This document shows positions 1 to 11,300 of a stretch of DNA of 64,000 nucleotides, one piece after another; within the stretch, counting starts at the first letter, position 1; each line of letters begins with the position of its first letter. The stretch comes from Bryum argenteum. Taxonomy: Eukaryota > Streptophyta > Bryopsida > Bryales > Bryaceae. Where the stretch lies: assembly GCA_037043015.1 (NCBI GenBank), contig CM073323.1:24828758-24892757 (forward strand). Direction: 5' to 3'. The position numbers were made by a program, and so were the translations under genes. Under the pieces are notes generated by a model, which was not told the DNA's origin, did no database searches, and saw only the letters and a list, made by a program, of their open reading frames with translations.

Positions 1-130
1 GTCTCGCCAATGGCAGGCTCCAGATGAGGGTTTAGGGTTAGATGGTGATGAGGATGATGATGCTCCTAGTGATGGCGAGTACTCCTCTGACGGAGATATT
101 GAAGATCCTCGTGAATGCATCATCAGTTGA
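1..130 (+). CDS. 3' end of an unidentified gene with an acidic C-terminus (partial)
   Basis: The frame starting at base 2 is open to a TGA at 128-130 and encodes about 42 residues rich in Asp, Glu and Ser (for example GDEDDDAPSDGEYSSDGDIE). The frame runs off the left edge, so the start and any domain are outside the window. Acidic tails of this kind occur in many nuclear and chaperone-like proteins and do not identify a family. No match to a known protein is recognised. The following few hundred bases carry no convincing continuation and are probably 3' UTR. It could also be a chance open frame in GA-rich sequence. Confidence 0.4.
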   Translation, partial: SRQWQAPDEGLGLDGDEDDDAPSDGEYSSDGDIEDPRECIIS

Positions 131-564
131 TTGCGTTTCTAGACTTTCTTCATGTTTTCTTCATGATTTTGCCCAGGTTTGTATAAATCTAGACCATCAG
201 GAGTGAGTCTCAGTGGGAGCGTTGTGGCATTGATTGGGCGAATGCCGCAACACTACTCGCCGCTCTCTTCTTCCTTCTTTTTGTATATTCTCTTGTTGAT
301 AAACATTACATATATATTCTGCGCTAGGGTTTTTCTGAAACGCAAGGCTTCTGTTTTGATGGAAGATTTCCACATTCGTACGACTGATGATCCGTGAGGA
401 ACATCGATTGAATGAAAGTAAGGAATTAGTGGAAACCTACATACCCTACCGTTCGCATGCTCAAAGTGAGGCAGTCATTACTCGTGCTATTTTGGTATTC
501 TTTTACATTAGCAATATTTTATATGTGGTTTTGACAGTTACTCTTATGGAAGGAGTGGTCAAAC

Positions 565-1331
565 TACGAGAGATGAAATGCTAGATATGACGCTTGTGAA
601 CTCAGAGAATGAAATGCCAGATATGACGCATGTGCACAGGGAAAGAAGCAAAACTCTTGAAACTTTGCTGGGACATACAACTCTTGAAACTTTGCTTGGA
701 CATGCAATATCAGCGAAGGGGTTAACCCTTAAACGCCCAAGCAAGCCCGAGGGGCTTGATTCCAACAGAATCTTCCCTGTAGCTCTCACTGTACTCAACT
801 TTTCACTTATATTTTGATGTCAAACTGGTCACCATCTTATGATGCATTCAAAAAGTGAATTTCTACAATTCAAATCACAATTTGTACGAAGGATTTTGTG
901 CTTTGAAAGGATTGTGGTAGGTAGGTTGGGGTGGTACATAACCTTGTAGGAGGTTGCAAGCTCATCATTGATTGGTCCATTCATGATGCCCAAGTTCAAA
1001 AAGTGCACTATTCATGATGCCCAAGTCCAAAAGATGCTGTGATCCAATCTTGGGCTGCCCGTTTTAGACCCCAAGGGCGTTTAAGGGTTAAGTACTATGC
1101 TGATTGACCCCTTTCATCTTTTTTATCACAGGTTGTCAATGTATCATTCCTTGCATTGATGACTTTGTATGGTTTGCGCTTGTATGATCTCAAGCTTGGC
1201 TATAATACAACTATACAGGGTACATGATCCTTAGTATCTGTGGTTACTTAGTTATACCAGCTGTTTATGGCCAAGCACCGTGATATCTGAGTTCACATGT
1301 GTCATATCTGGCATTTCTATCTCTAAGTTGG
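565..1331. repeat. Inverted-repeat (foldback-like) structure around the first TTAA element
   Basis: The left arm carries two tandem copies of a ~35-bp motif containing GAAATGCCAGATATGACGCA (one at about 569-598, one at 604-636). The right arm at 1289-1331 carries the inverse (ATGTGTCATATCTGGCATTT). The TTAA element at 722-1091 lies inside. Either this is the edge of an older inverted-repeat transposon into which the short element inserted, or a local inverted duplication. No coding sequence lies inside. Confidence 0.5.
722..1091. mobile_element. Short TTAA-flanked inverted-repeat element (piggyBac-like MITE), 370 bp
   Basis: The left end reads TTAACCCTTAAACGCCC (722-738) and the right end is its exact reverse complement (1075-1091), so the structure is TTAA, a 13-bp perfect terminal inverted repeat starting CCC, about 336 bp of non-coding interior, and TTAA. 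A TTAA target duplication next to ends starting with C runs is the hallmark of the piggyBac superfamily. Since TTAA is itself a palindrome, whether it is target or TIR cannot be told from one copy. Further elements with the same ends occur at 5750, 5789, 16713, 22753 and 51209. Confidence 0.65.
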
Positions 1332-1606
1332 TTAAAGAATTGCTGGATGATTCAATTTACAAGTCCTGTACATGTAGATTCTATTTCAGTTGTCAAGCAG
1401 GCAAGACGCTAAATTGCTATGAGCTTTGAGATAATTCAATCTTCACCACGAAGCATCGGATTGCTTCAACTTAAAATTCGAAAGAACACATAAACTGGCC
1501 TCAATCTGAACCTAACTAGTCCGACTACAAAAAATCCATGCTAATCAGAAAGTATGTACTCATCAGTATATTACACGATATCTACCAGAATGATGGAGAT
1601 CTATGC

Positions 1607-3595
1607 TTATTGGAACATCTTCTTCGCAGCGAATTGAACAACATCCATGCCAGGGAGGTCCGGCAGCGCGGAAGAGATGATGAAAGCAATATCCTTTAGA
1701 TTGTCCTGCATGAGGTGAAGCTCCTGCGCAACATCAGCGATGTCGCCCTTGAGACGCTCCTTCAAAGGCAGTGGACCCAAGCGCACAGCGTTCACATAGT
1801 TGCAAGGATTGTGGGCCGCCACGCCGGGCAAGAGCACGCCTGCCAATCGCGCAAGAATGCCCAGCTTAGACTCCCGAAATCCATCGCCATGCTTCACAGC
1901 AATCAGCGCCACGCTTTGCACGAGCTCCCAAACCGCATTCAACCGCATGGTCAATTGCCGCCCCACGCCGAAGAAGTTCGGGTTCGGCTCCTCGTCGAGC
2001 ATGAACCCATCGTACACGCTATTGAAGTAATCGCAGTTCCCGAAGTGCTTGAACGCGAACAGCCCATCGTCAAACGGAACCCGCGGTACCAGATCGTTAC
2101 AGTACACCACTCGGAAGTAGCGCCCGGCCAGATGCTCGGCCGCGTATCTCGCGAAGTCTTTGTCTCCAACTCGCGGTTGCCCGAATGTGTACACGGCACC
2201 GATCTTGCTCGCCACCTCAGTCTCGCCAGTATAATGGAGCATCGAAGCGTAGAGCGCGGCCAGCGCGCCTCCAAGACTATGTCCCGTGATAAACAGCCTC
2301 GCCTTCGGGTTATCGTGCAACAATAGAGCTACTTCTTTTGTAATGTCATCATACGCCAGCAGCTTCTCGTCATCGTCGATGATGTGCTGGGGTAGTCCCG
2401 AGGTAGCCATAGTATGACAGATCTCTGTCTTTGTTTTGTGATGTGGGCTGGGTGGGACTCCCGGTGTCTTCGCGGCCTCTTCGTGCTCAGTGTTTTGCAT
2501 TTGAGTGTTGGTCGCGATGGCGTTGTTCCGCATCTTCACGAATGTGTCGATGGAGTCTCGCGTTGCAAGACCGAGAGCTTCCAGAAAGCCCAAGTGTACT
2601 CCGCCGAGACCCTCCAGCTTCACCCAGCTAAAGTCGAAATCGCTGCTCCAGTCGTAGGAGTTGAATGGCTCCGTGCCGCGGAAGGAGACTACTACTGCGT
2701 TTGCGTCCTTTGCCTTGTCCATGAACACAAACGCCTGCGTGTTCCACATTTGCTGGTACTCTGCACAGCAGAAAACCGTGCTCAGAAACTCCATACCACC
2801 AATTGAGAAGTAATGAATCATTCAATCTTGGCATGGAACCGTTTGAGGTCAGTGGAAGGATGCAATGCATGCTCACCGTTCCAGCAGTTGAAGAACTTGA
2901 CGAATTCCATCTTCCAGTCCTTCTCCACGACTTTTTGGATCACAGCCTGATTCTCGTAGGCGAGCTTGGCTGCCATGATCATCACGTCGGCGGTAGAGCG
3001 AGCGCCGTGATTCTCGTTCGGGAAGACTTCGGTGTCTGCTCGCTTGCTGTCCACTTTGGCAGATTTCGAGGTGTCCGTGTACAATGTGGTACGCTGATCC
3101 AGTAGTCCGATCAAGCTCAAGTAGTTTTCCGTGTCGTGCTGGGGGAAGACAATCTCACCTGCGTGACACATGCATGCATCGATTAGGAACAGGAAATCTC
3201 GCAAAATGCAAGATGGGTTGGTGGGGTTGGTGATGCGTACCCCATCGGAAGAGGAAGAGTCGGTAAAGAAGGCTGCTGATGCCGTTGAGAGTCAAAAAGT
3301 TGAGCGTCCACTCGACTACGAAGCCGAGGGTTGCGAGAATCCCGTTGATGAGCCACAGGAATGACACAAGAATCATTGAGAGAAACTGCTGCCAGCTGAG
3401 TTTGCTGATTCTTTCGAACGTGGCTTCGATCTTGGTCGGTTGCCCGTGCCATAAGAGTCTCCCTAGTGCCGTCCATGTGTGCTGTTTTGTCTGCTTCGGC
3501 TGCGCGGCGACGTACTCCACCCCGTGACTTCCAGTGCTCCCATTGCTGCTCCCGTTCGCTGTCGCCATGGTCCCTGGCCCATCGATCACCCCCAC
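1607..3595 (-). CDS. Class 3 lipase, OBL1-like (oil-body triacylglycerol lipase family)
   Basis: Three exons on the minus strand: 3595-3241, 3158-2877 and 2760-1607, total 1,791 nt, 596 aa. Introns have GT/AG ends and phases join cleanly (codons GGT and GAG are split). The N-terminal region has a hydrophobic segment (FLSMILVSFLWLINGILATL), probably a membrane or lipid-droplet anchor. The alpha/beta-hydrolase core has the nucleophile elbow GHSLGG, the Asp region NDLVPRVPFDD and a likely catalytic His in AAHNPCNYVNAVRLG, so the catalytic triad appears complete. The segments NCWN/EYQQM and GNCDYFNS resemble plant OBL1-type lipases, which hydrolyse storage triacylglycerol at lipid droplets. The start could also be the second Met at 3568 (MATANGSS), giving 587 aa. 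Function is inferred from family; exact substrate cannot be read from sequence. Confidence 0.88.
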
Positions 3596-5749
3596 ACAAC
3601 TCTCAAAACTACTGTTCCTGTAACGAACTTGCGCAAACCCGTGGAATGTCGACCAAACACTAGTACAAAATCGGTTGAAACACTGCGGAGGCTTTCAAAC
3701 ACTTGAGGAGACAGTTTTTGAACAAAATTTTATTTTTTTGGCGAAAGTGTAACTTGAGCACTTGAAAAGCAAAAAAAATCTGACTGTCTGTACCTAGCAC
3801 TGACTGTCGACAGTTGGTATAAGTGGCGGTAGAGTGGTGTCTCTACATTTTAAGAGCACTTTGTTGGTGCAATCTTTAAAGCCACTGGCTATGGAGGTTT
3901 CGGTCTCTCGTACAAACTAGTATCTCCAACAGACTCTTAAATCAAGCCAGTCTCGTACGCAATACCGACTAGTCACGCAATCAAACACACCCCATTGAGC
4001 CCATTCGAAAGTTACCGCAATCTTCCAGTCAACGAGAGATTGAACAGCATACAAGCACAATGACTTACCTTCAGATCGATACGCTTTTGATCGACAAACT
4101 AAGAAACTCCGGTAAGCAAACGAGTCTGCTGTTCCAATCTCACGAACTATCTTGTGTTCACAAGATCGTTCATTGATAACTGGCGCTTTTATAGCAAGGT
4201 ACTCCTTGCAGCGGAAGCTAGAAATGGCTCAATCGAGGTCAACTACAGACACCGAGTATTGAGGAGAAGTTCTGGGCCCATTGATCGACCGCATGTCTGC
4301 AATGCAAGCGCGTGATGAGGAAGGAAGCACCTCACACTTTCCAGTCAAAATCCCAACAGTCAACTCCAATACTCCATCGCGGAATCCACATGACGTAAGC
4401 CGTCAGAGCATTTCAGTGCATTTCAGTGCATTTCAGTGCATGCTCTTCATCCGGTTTAGGTCCTCTTCATCCGGTTTAGGTCCTCGACTTTACATTATCA
4501 TCCGGCATACCCATGTTCTACTTGGACGATACCCAAGTGATACTTCGGTACATCCCAAGATTTTCAACTGGCAAAAAGCTTGAACTTTTAAAAACCAAAT
4601 CGGTTCTTTCTCGGAATCATTCGGCCGGTTCTTCCTCTACCTTGGCACTGTTCAATCGGTCGAAGTGGAGGTAGTTCGATTCAAGCCGACTATTCTTGAC
4701 CTTTAATTTGTGGTCCCACTGCTAAGTTAACTCTCGTGCAGTCGTGCTCCATCAACGAATTGAACGAACTTGCAGAAGAAAAGACTGAGTAGTGGCTTCG
4801 TTCTAAACACGGTCAGTGAGGATGCTGTCGGTATGTTTGATTGGCTGATCGGAGCAGAAGTCACTCTCAGTACCCATGCTGAATAGGCCTCGTGTTCACG
4901 AGGTAGACTAGGCTTGAGTATCCGTATGCAAGTTGGCTCCGTAGATTCAGATTCTTGCATGCCGTAAACGCACAAAACTGTGTGTATTTCGAGTTCTTTT
5001 CTTTCTTGCATGGAAAGTTAGCATTGATTATTTGCATTCTTTCGTTTTTAGTTGTTGGAATTTTTATCTTTTATTTTTTGTGGTTGTTGAGAGGAGGTGA
5101 AATGGTACAAGAACAACAGCCCTGCCCGTGGTACAAGATGCAAGTATGAATGCTGAAGTTATTGCAAGCTCCACGTGAGAGTTGTAAAACATGTCCAGCC
5201 CTTTCCAACAGATTGCCGTGTGAACACTTTTTTGGCAATAAACTGCATGCTCAAATAACAAGGGTCCCATTACACTAAGGAACAAGAGCCATGACCAAGA
5301 AAATTAAAATCATTTTCATGGTTGAGTCGTGACCATGATGAATCAAAATTGGATTCTTGAGTGGCTTGGTCACTCTTGTAACGAGTGTAAAGTGGATTAA
5401 GACCAGGACAAGTTTAAGCTCAATTTTCTGATGTAAATCCTCGCCATTCTAACTTTTACCCTCCCCTTTTCACGTGTTCAAGCAACGTATTCAACCTCAA
5501 ATCTAGGAAATAATAAATAAACGTTGCTTGATGTTTTGATAGTATTGCTTGTATTCTTGAGAACATTGCTAATTAAAGCAAGTTTCAGGACGTTCCTTCA
5601 CTTTAGCAACGTTTGAAAATACAACGTTACAAACTCCCTCCCCCCACTCTCCCAAATTGTAATAGTGCAGTAGAAATGTTCTTTTACTCTTCTTGTCTTT
5701 TGCTTCAAGTGATTCTCATGATTGCATGGAAATTTTCCTTTAACCCATT
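3596..5749. other. Intergenic: upstream region of the lipase gene plus repeats
   Basis: No gene seen. Bases 3596-4080 probably hold the promoter and 5' leader of the minus-strand lipase. Two small tandem repeats are clear: a 10-bp unit (GCATTTCAGT) three times at 4408-4440 and a 20-bp unit (CTCTTCATCCGGTTTAGGTC) twice at 4443-4485. From about 5470 to 5660 there is a fragment of the repeat family marked by AACGTTGCTTGA and GTTACAAACTCCCTCCCC, also seen near 44.5-46.2 and 49.9-50.2 kb. Confidence 0.5.
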
Positions 5750-7026
5750 AGCATCCCTAAACGACATTTTAAATAAAGGGCAGAAGCTTTAACCCCTAAA
5801 GGTCTGAGCGTGCCATGGCGACCAGTAGAATACGGTGTATTTTGGTTGTATTTGGAGTGAATGCACACCTTTAATGGGTTTGAGTTCAAAGAAGAAGTTG
5901 ACATTTGAATTAATGCGGTTCTAGTGAGCTATTACAATTCCAATTTAGAGTTTCTTGTTGGTAGCAAATCCTAATTATACGACAGTGTACATACTATCCC
6001 CAAGGGACTTTTAAGGGTTAAAGAGCCATAACTTCTTCATTTAGAGTCCGTTTTAGATGGAATTACTTGGTTTGGATCACAAATCAAATCCCGTTTGTGT
6101 GGTAAAACGCTTTGAAGAGCCATAACTTCTTCATTTAGAGTCCGTTTTAGATGAAATTACTTGGTTACAAATCAAATCCAGTTTGTGTGGTAAAACTTTC
6201 AGACACGTACAATTAAGTATGAATAAATGGCATGCATTTTAGTGAAGGCAACTTTGTTTTTGGGTTTTCAAACATTTGTCATGTTTTACCATTGCAAGCC
6301 AATTATATGAGATCATAATAGTTTTTCATGAATTTTTGTTACATAAGTGTGATCTTTAGATGCATCCCAACAACTTTGTAGTTGGACGTTTTTTCATCCA
6401 AATGACTTTGGTATTGGCTTTGCAATGATATTTCTACGTTGAAAAAGGTGAAATGGACGATTTTTGAAAAGCTATATTTCCTTCATCTATTGTTAGATTT
6501 TTACTTTATTTTTTGGAATAGATTCCAATTATAGTCTTGTTCTATTGATAAAAACCTTGACACAATGAGAGATATACACTTGAAGATAAGGCATAGATTT
6601 GTGTGTAAGGAGTTTAGTTTTGAACTATTAATCCTTTGTAAAAAATTTGTCAGTTCTCACCATTGCAAGGCTACAGTTTGAGCCAAGATATTTATTTGAT
6701 AAATTCACTTGGTACAATAGAGTCTTTGTGATCAAAATGAACAAAGTTCTAGTTCATGATTTTTCTATTGCAAATTTCATTTTGGTAGTACTTTCACTTC
6801 AAAACGGAAATGATGGTATCTTGTAATCAGTTTTGCAAACTAAGAGGTAACAATCTCGCAATCTATAAGGTCTCATGTCTCAAGTTCTGGTACACATGAT
6901 CTACAACAAGTGCATTACATGTTTTTACAGTAGAGTTCTAAATAGCTTATCCTAATTTTCATCTATAACACTTTTTTCAAAAATGAGTTTTTGGCTAAAA
7001 ACACCCCAAGGACTTAGAGGGGTTAA
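5750..7026. mobile_element. TTAA-flanked non-autonomous element, about 1.0 kb family, with nested insertion
   Basis: The left end is TTAACCC (5750) and the right end GGGGTTAA (ends 7026). Read from the right end, the interior matches the elements at 22753-23726 and 51209-51911 over hundreds of bases (shared landmarks: TTTTTAGCCAAAAA, GTCATAGATG, GTTGTAGATCATGTG, GCATGCATTTTAGTGAAG). No transposase is encoded. It includes a local direct duplication of about 90 bp (AGAGCCATAACTTCTTCATT at about 6022 and 6114) and is interrupted by the smaller element at 5789-6021. Divergence between copies suggests the family is old. Confidence 0.65.
5789..6021. mobile_element. Nested 233-bp TTAA-flanked element
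   Basis: The left end TTAACCCCTAAAGGTC and the right end GACTTTTAAGGGTTAA form imperfect inverted repeats with TTAA at both edges. The flanks (GGGCAGAAGC on the left, AGAGCCATAACTTC on the right) are continuous in the homologous element at 22753-23726 (inverted there as GAAGTTATGGCTCTTCATAG), so this is a later insertion into the larger element, at a TTAA. The interior is unrelated to the larger family and non-coding. Confidence 0.65.
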
Positions 7027-7164
7027 GTCCGAGTAGATATTTTCAGAAATGATCAAACAATTTGGAAGCCATGCACGAGTAGCATACTTGAAGAAGTTTA
7101 CAAATACAATTGCATGTGTGCTTGCAAATACTACCCATCCTACATAAATCTAAGACTTACACTA

Positions 7165-7270
7165 TACTCCCTCCGTCCCATTTTTATTGTCCAAAAGGTT
7201 CTCCCAAATCCACCTCCCAAGGTAGATTTGAGATAACCCACTGGACATTAATAATGGGACAGAGGGAGTA
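7165..7270. mobile_element. Stowaway-type MITE (Tc1/mariner), about 102 bp with TA duplication
   Basis: The ends are CTCCCTCCGTCCCATT and its near-perfect inverse AATGGGACAGAGGGAG, flanked on both sides by TA. This is the classical Stowaway terminal repeat (CTCCCTCCGT...) and the TA target duplication used by Tc1/mariner transposons. The interior contains a second inverted pair (TTGTCCAAAAGG and related). It is non-coding and would depend on a transposase elsewhere. Confidence 0.88.
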
Positions 7271-8318
7271 ATTGATATGAATCATGTACTATATTGCAAA
7301 AAAACAAGAGAGAAAATGAAAATTAAATTTAGTTTTGAAATTCTTGTTGTATTAAAATACATTGTTTCTTGATATCTCATTAATATTTCTATCATTAATC
7401 AAGTTACCCCCAAAATTTTGCGCAAAGAAATGTAAGTTCAAAAATAATCATAACATAAAAAAATGTGTCGTCTGTAATGATTTGTCCGTAATGACTTGTC
7501 CATAGTGGTTCAAGTAGTTGTAAACTAGTCCTAAAGATAAACTCGACCTTTGAATATTCTACATCTCCGTAGACCCCTCCCCCTAAACAAGTTAGTAGCA
7601 TAGAAAGATCATAGGTGAAAGAAGGCATATGAGTCACTATGGGTGAAAATGACGTAAGATACTCTTGTCAAGTTTGAATTATTACTGCATGCACATCTGA
7701 CTCCATCATTCAGTCCACAACGGTACTACTCAAAAGCTTGCTCATATGCTGGATGTGGTCCTTCATTCACATGCATGACATATCCACAAAATCTAGTCAC
7801 CGAACACCTGAGCCTAAAATGCCAATTTCAAGTTACTGCAAGTGTGAAATTTATATGCTAGCATGTTCAATCTCGATGGAGCCTGCTTGGTTCTTGTAAT
7901 GCTTCTTGTAAGGTAGCATTCTTTCGGTACCTTCATTCAAAAGTTTTGATAATTCTCTACCTGTGAAATCAACATTCTTAAGAAAGATGGATCCATAACT
8001 GCAATACATGAGTGGATGCAAGGAGTGAATCATGAAGGGAGACCATCAAATGGATGTTAGATACTTGTCAATGGAACCTTTTTGGCTACATTTGACGTAA
8101 AACACTTCTTTCACATAAAATACATCAAAAAATATTGGAATCAATTAGAGCCAATTCCAGATGTTTCGAGCCATGGAAACAGATCAGCATCCAACTAAAT
8201 GGAGTACAGCTCATACTCTGCCTCTACCTATGATGTCAAAAACTTTCTTCGCATCTATTAAGGTATTTACAACCTTCAAGGTAAATTTACAACTGAAGGT
8301 AATGCAATGTTGCGTTAC
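7271..8318. other. Intergenic: 3' flank of APC1
   Basis: AT-rich sequence with no convincing gene. It probably contains the 3' UTR of the minus-strand APC1 gene. Short open frames here lack coding character, and no RNA gene or repeat with defined ends is seen. Confidence 0.5.
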
Positions 8319-11300
8319 CTATTGGTATTTGGAGAGCGAGAGAAATGGCAGGCACTCCGAGATCCGCAACAGGGCTGGCAATGGTGTATTGGGTAACGCA
8401 AGTGCGAGCACCGGAAGGGCCGAGTACAGGTCCGATTGTATGATACTCTGAAGTCCTGGAACCTCTTGGACCAACTGCTGGAGCGCAGATGTGATCCGGC
8501 GGGGCTGAGGAATTCCAAACCAACAAAGAAAACATGAGAACAAAATGCTGCACACCTTCACGTCCAGAGCCGGTGTAGCTCCAATGGAATCTGCTTGCCG
8601 GGGAGAGGCCTGCTTCGATGGGAATTGTCGGCTATCGAGGTACGAGAATAGCTCAGGGAAGAAGGACTTCAGTTCTGGATTCCGAGCATCCGAGGTGCAA
8701 TTGAGAATCTCATCCACCCGCTTCGCGAGGCCAGTCAAGAAGGTGCGCTGGACGAGGGGCTTGCTCGAGTCTGCACTTCGATCTATGACGTCACAGTACG
8801 CCACTGCAATTTTCAAGCTGTAAATCGAGAGTGAGTCGCTACAAATGCTGTTTGCACTTGTTCCCCTACCAGTGGCGCGGTCTATCAAGGCCCCGATTGA
8901 GGTGTACAACGCCATGTACGTCTGTAGTAAAGCAGGACGATCGGTGCTCACAGATTCATAAAGCGCTTGCAAACAGAAGTTGTCGAATTCCTCTCCACTA
9001 GAGTTCCGGTCGTCGTTTGCTCCGCTGCAGAACAGCTGGGCAAATGCCAGCATGCTGGGATCGGCCGAGAATGTACTCACTAGCTGGTCCACTTCCGAGA
9101 GCTGGCTTTTGCTCACAAGATTGTCATCGCCACTCTTGTGAATTGCTCGAGAGAGCAACGACCGACAACCGATTGGATCGTCCACATACGAGCGTGCCCC
9201 CACTTTACGCTTGACGTATAAAGTTCCTCCATCAAAAGGTCCCAATTCACCAGGTTCCCACCACGGTTTGTCTGTGTCCGGCAACACAATGTCCTGGGGC
9301 CAATAGCGAGGACCACAGACTCGCACTCGTTTCAGTAGGTACCTTTCAGGAAGAATGCAGGGCGTTACCCGGCTGAAAGTGGTTTCACCATATTGCGCCG
9401 TTTCCTTCAATGTCATCTCGATGGGCACATAGACTGGCAGTCCAGTATCGACATCTACCGTTTGTAAGCACCGTTTCTCTGTGGCCAAGACATACAGATG
9501 TCGGAATGCCTGTAGGTGACATCGATGGTCGTTAGGTGCATTGGGAAACCTGGGATACAATGCTATTAGCAATGCAGCAACCGCACCATTGTTCGTCGCA
9601 AAAGTCAGTCCGCCCCCACCAAGAAATAGAAATCCAATGGCCATGCTTATGGCCATTTGATTCCCAAAGGTGATCCCCTCCGCGTCCGTTCTTCGCCTCA
9701 GGAATCTCAAGAGTCTGAAGGTCTCAAGATGGCCTGTACCAGCCATGACTAAGCTCAACGACAGCACAGCAACATTGAGACACGTCTCAAGGGAGTTTCG
9801 GTCCACGTATTGCCGTCTGTTATTGGGGTTGGCTGCAGCACCATGTGGTACTGCTGCACGCTTCTCATTCATAAAATAGAGAGCGTAATGCCGTATCGAT
9901 TGCTGAGCTTCTGCACTAGCTGTCCCTGCATATCTCAACCCAATTGACAGACAAGCTCCAGCGAGAATGTTGACATGTGCTTGCGCAAGAGCCTCAAGGT
10001 CTGCGTCAGCATTCAAGGGCAGTTCAGGAGAACCGTCCTCCTTCGAAGACACAAATATAGCCTCTTTCACGATACCAGGTATCTGAGCCTGTATCCACTC
10101 CTCGGTTGGCTGCACACTGTCCCATAGAATCAAACTCCGCGCTACTAAACGTAATAGTATGAAATCAGGTCGAACATACTCAAGGGCAAAATGTGTATCA
10201 GGAATAGCTAGACGAGCCGCTACCACTTCGTCATTGGTTTTCATAAACATGAGCCCCAGAGCTAGAGTTGCACCAGGTGCAGTGACATCCAAATTGACAG
10301 TCGACCCTTCCACAGCCTGTGCTTGTTCGTCAAAACCTCTTACCGAATTTATACTGCTTACGGTCCCATCAAATCGCCTCTGCCTTTCATCAGTGGTATC
10401 ACTCCCTCCAGACATGTAATGTCTCAAACGATCTTCAATGTGAAGATCAGCTAGACCCCAAGCATCCTTTCCTCGACCTAATGTTACAAGCCCTAGAGCA
10501 AGACCTGCGGCAAGAGCATAACCTTCCCTATCCAACGTATTATCACCACCTGGCTTGCGCCCAATCTCAGCAAGAAGAATTTCTGTGGTCAAACGATGTG
10601 CTGAGCCCTGATACAAGAGACCAACAGATAGTAAGGCTGCAGACTGCACGAGGGTTGGCAACTCCAGCTCTGGGTACGAAGGGGGGTGCCGTGTCAGAAT
10701 GTGGAGGTACAACATCTTAGAAACCCCAGGATCCATGGTACCTCGATGAGCGGCAGACATTCCTAGGAGTACACCTACAGTTGTAGCCTCGTGCTCCTGA
10801 GAGAGATAACGGTAAACATCCGTTGCCGCGAGCACACCAAGGTGCTTGTGTAATCCCAAGGCCATCAGCAAGCCTGCGTGCGAATACTTTGGCTCATCGG
10901 GTTTATTGTACACAATCCAGGTACGAGAGATCTTCGTCTGGCCGGGAGCAAGCCTGAGACCCGCAGCGACACCATTGTGAAAATCTGGCCACGAAGTGAC
11001 ATCCGCAAGGTTGCCTGTGTTCGCATCCAGATTCACAGTGGCGTCGTGCTGTGAAGGAAGGCGACCAGCCAGTACGAGTTTTGGTATGGGCAGAGCCTCT
11101 GTCAGCATGGCACTGGATGTGCCTAGAGTAAAAGCTCCTCGTCCAAAAGGCAGAGCCGTAGTTCGCTGTGCTAGCTGCCATAGCTGTGCTTGCTGCTGAG
11201 CAACAATATCAGGATCACTTACATCTGGTGCGTTGCTTGTCCGCACAGCCACAGGCTGCGATGAACCCAGCAATCGCCTAACCTCGTTCAACCGAAGATC

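Larger units (their letters stand above)
131..1606. other. Intergenic: 3' flank, inverted repeat and a TTAA element
   Basis: No gene is supported here. The interval holds a 24-bp tandem duplication (about 650-705, around CTCTTGAAACTTTGCT), an inverted repeat whose arms lie at about 565-636 and 1289-1331, and the 370-bp TTAA-flanked element at 722-1091, both listed separately. The short open frames are interrupted by these repeats and have no coding character. Confidence 0.6.

Noticed and set aside
1715..2326. A 203-codon plus-strand frame across the lipase gene
   Set aside because: It lies entirely opposite the last lipase exon, which has complete catalytic motifs; the antisense frame has no family resemblance.
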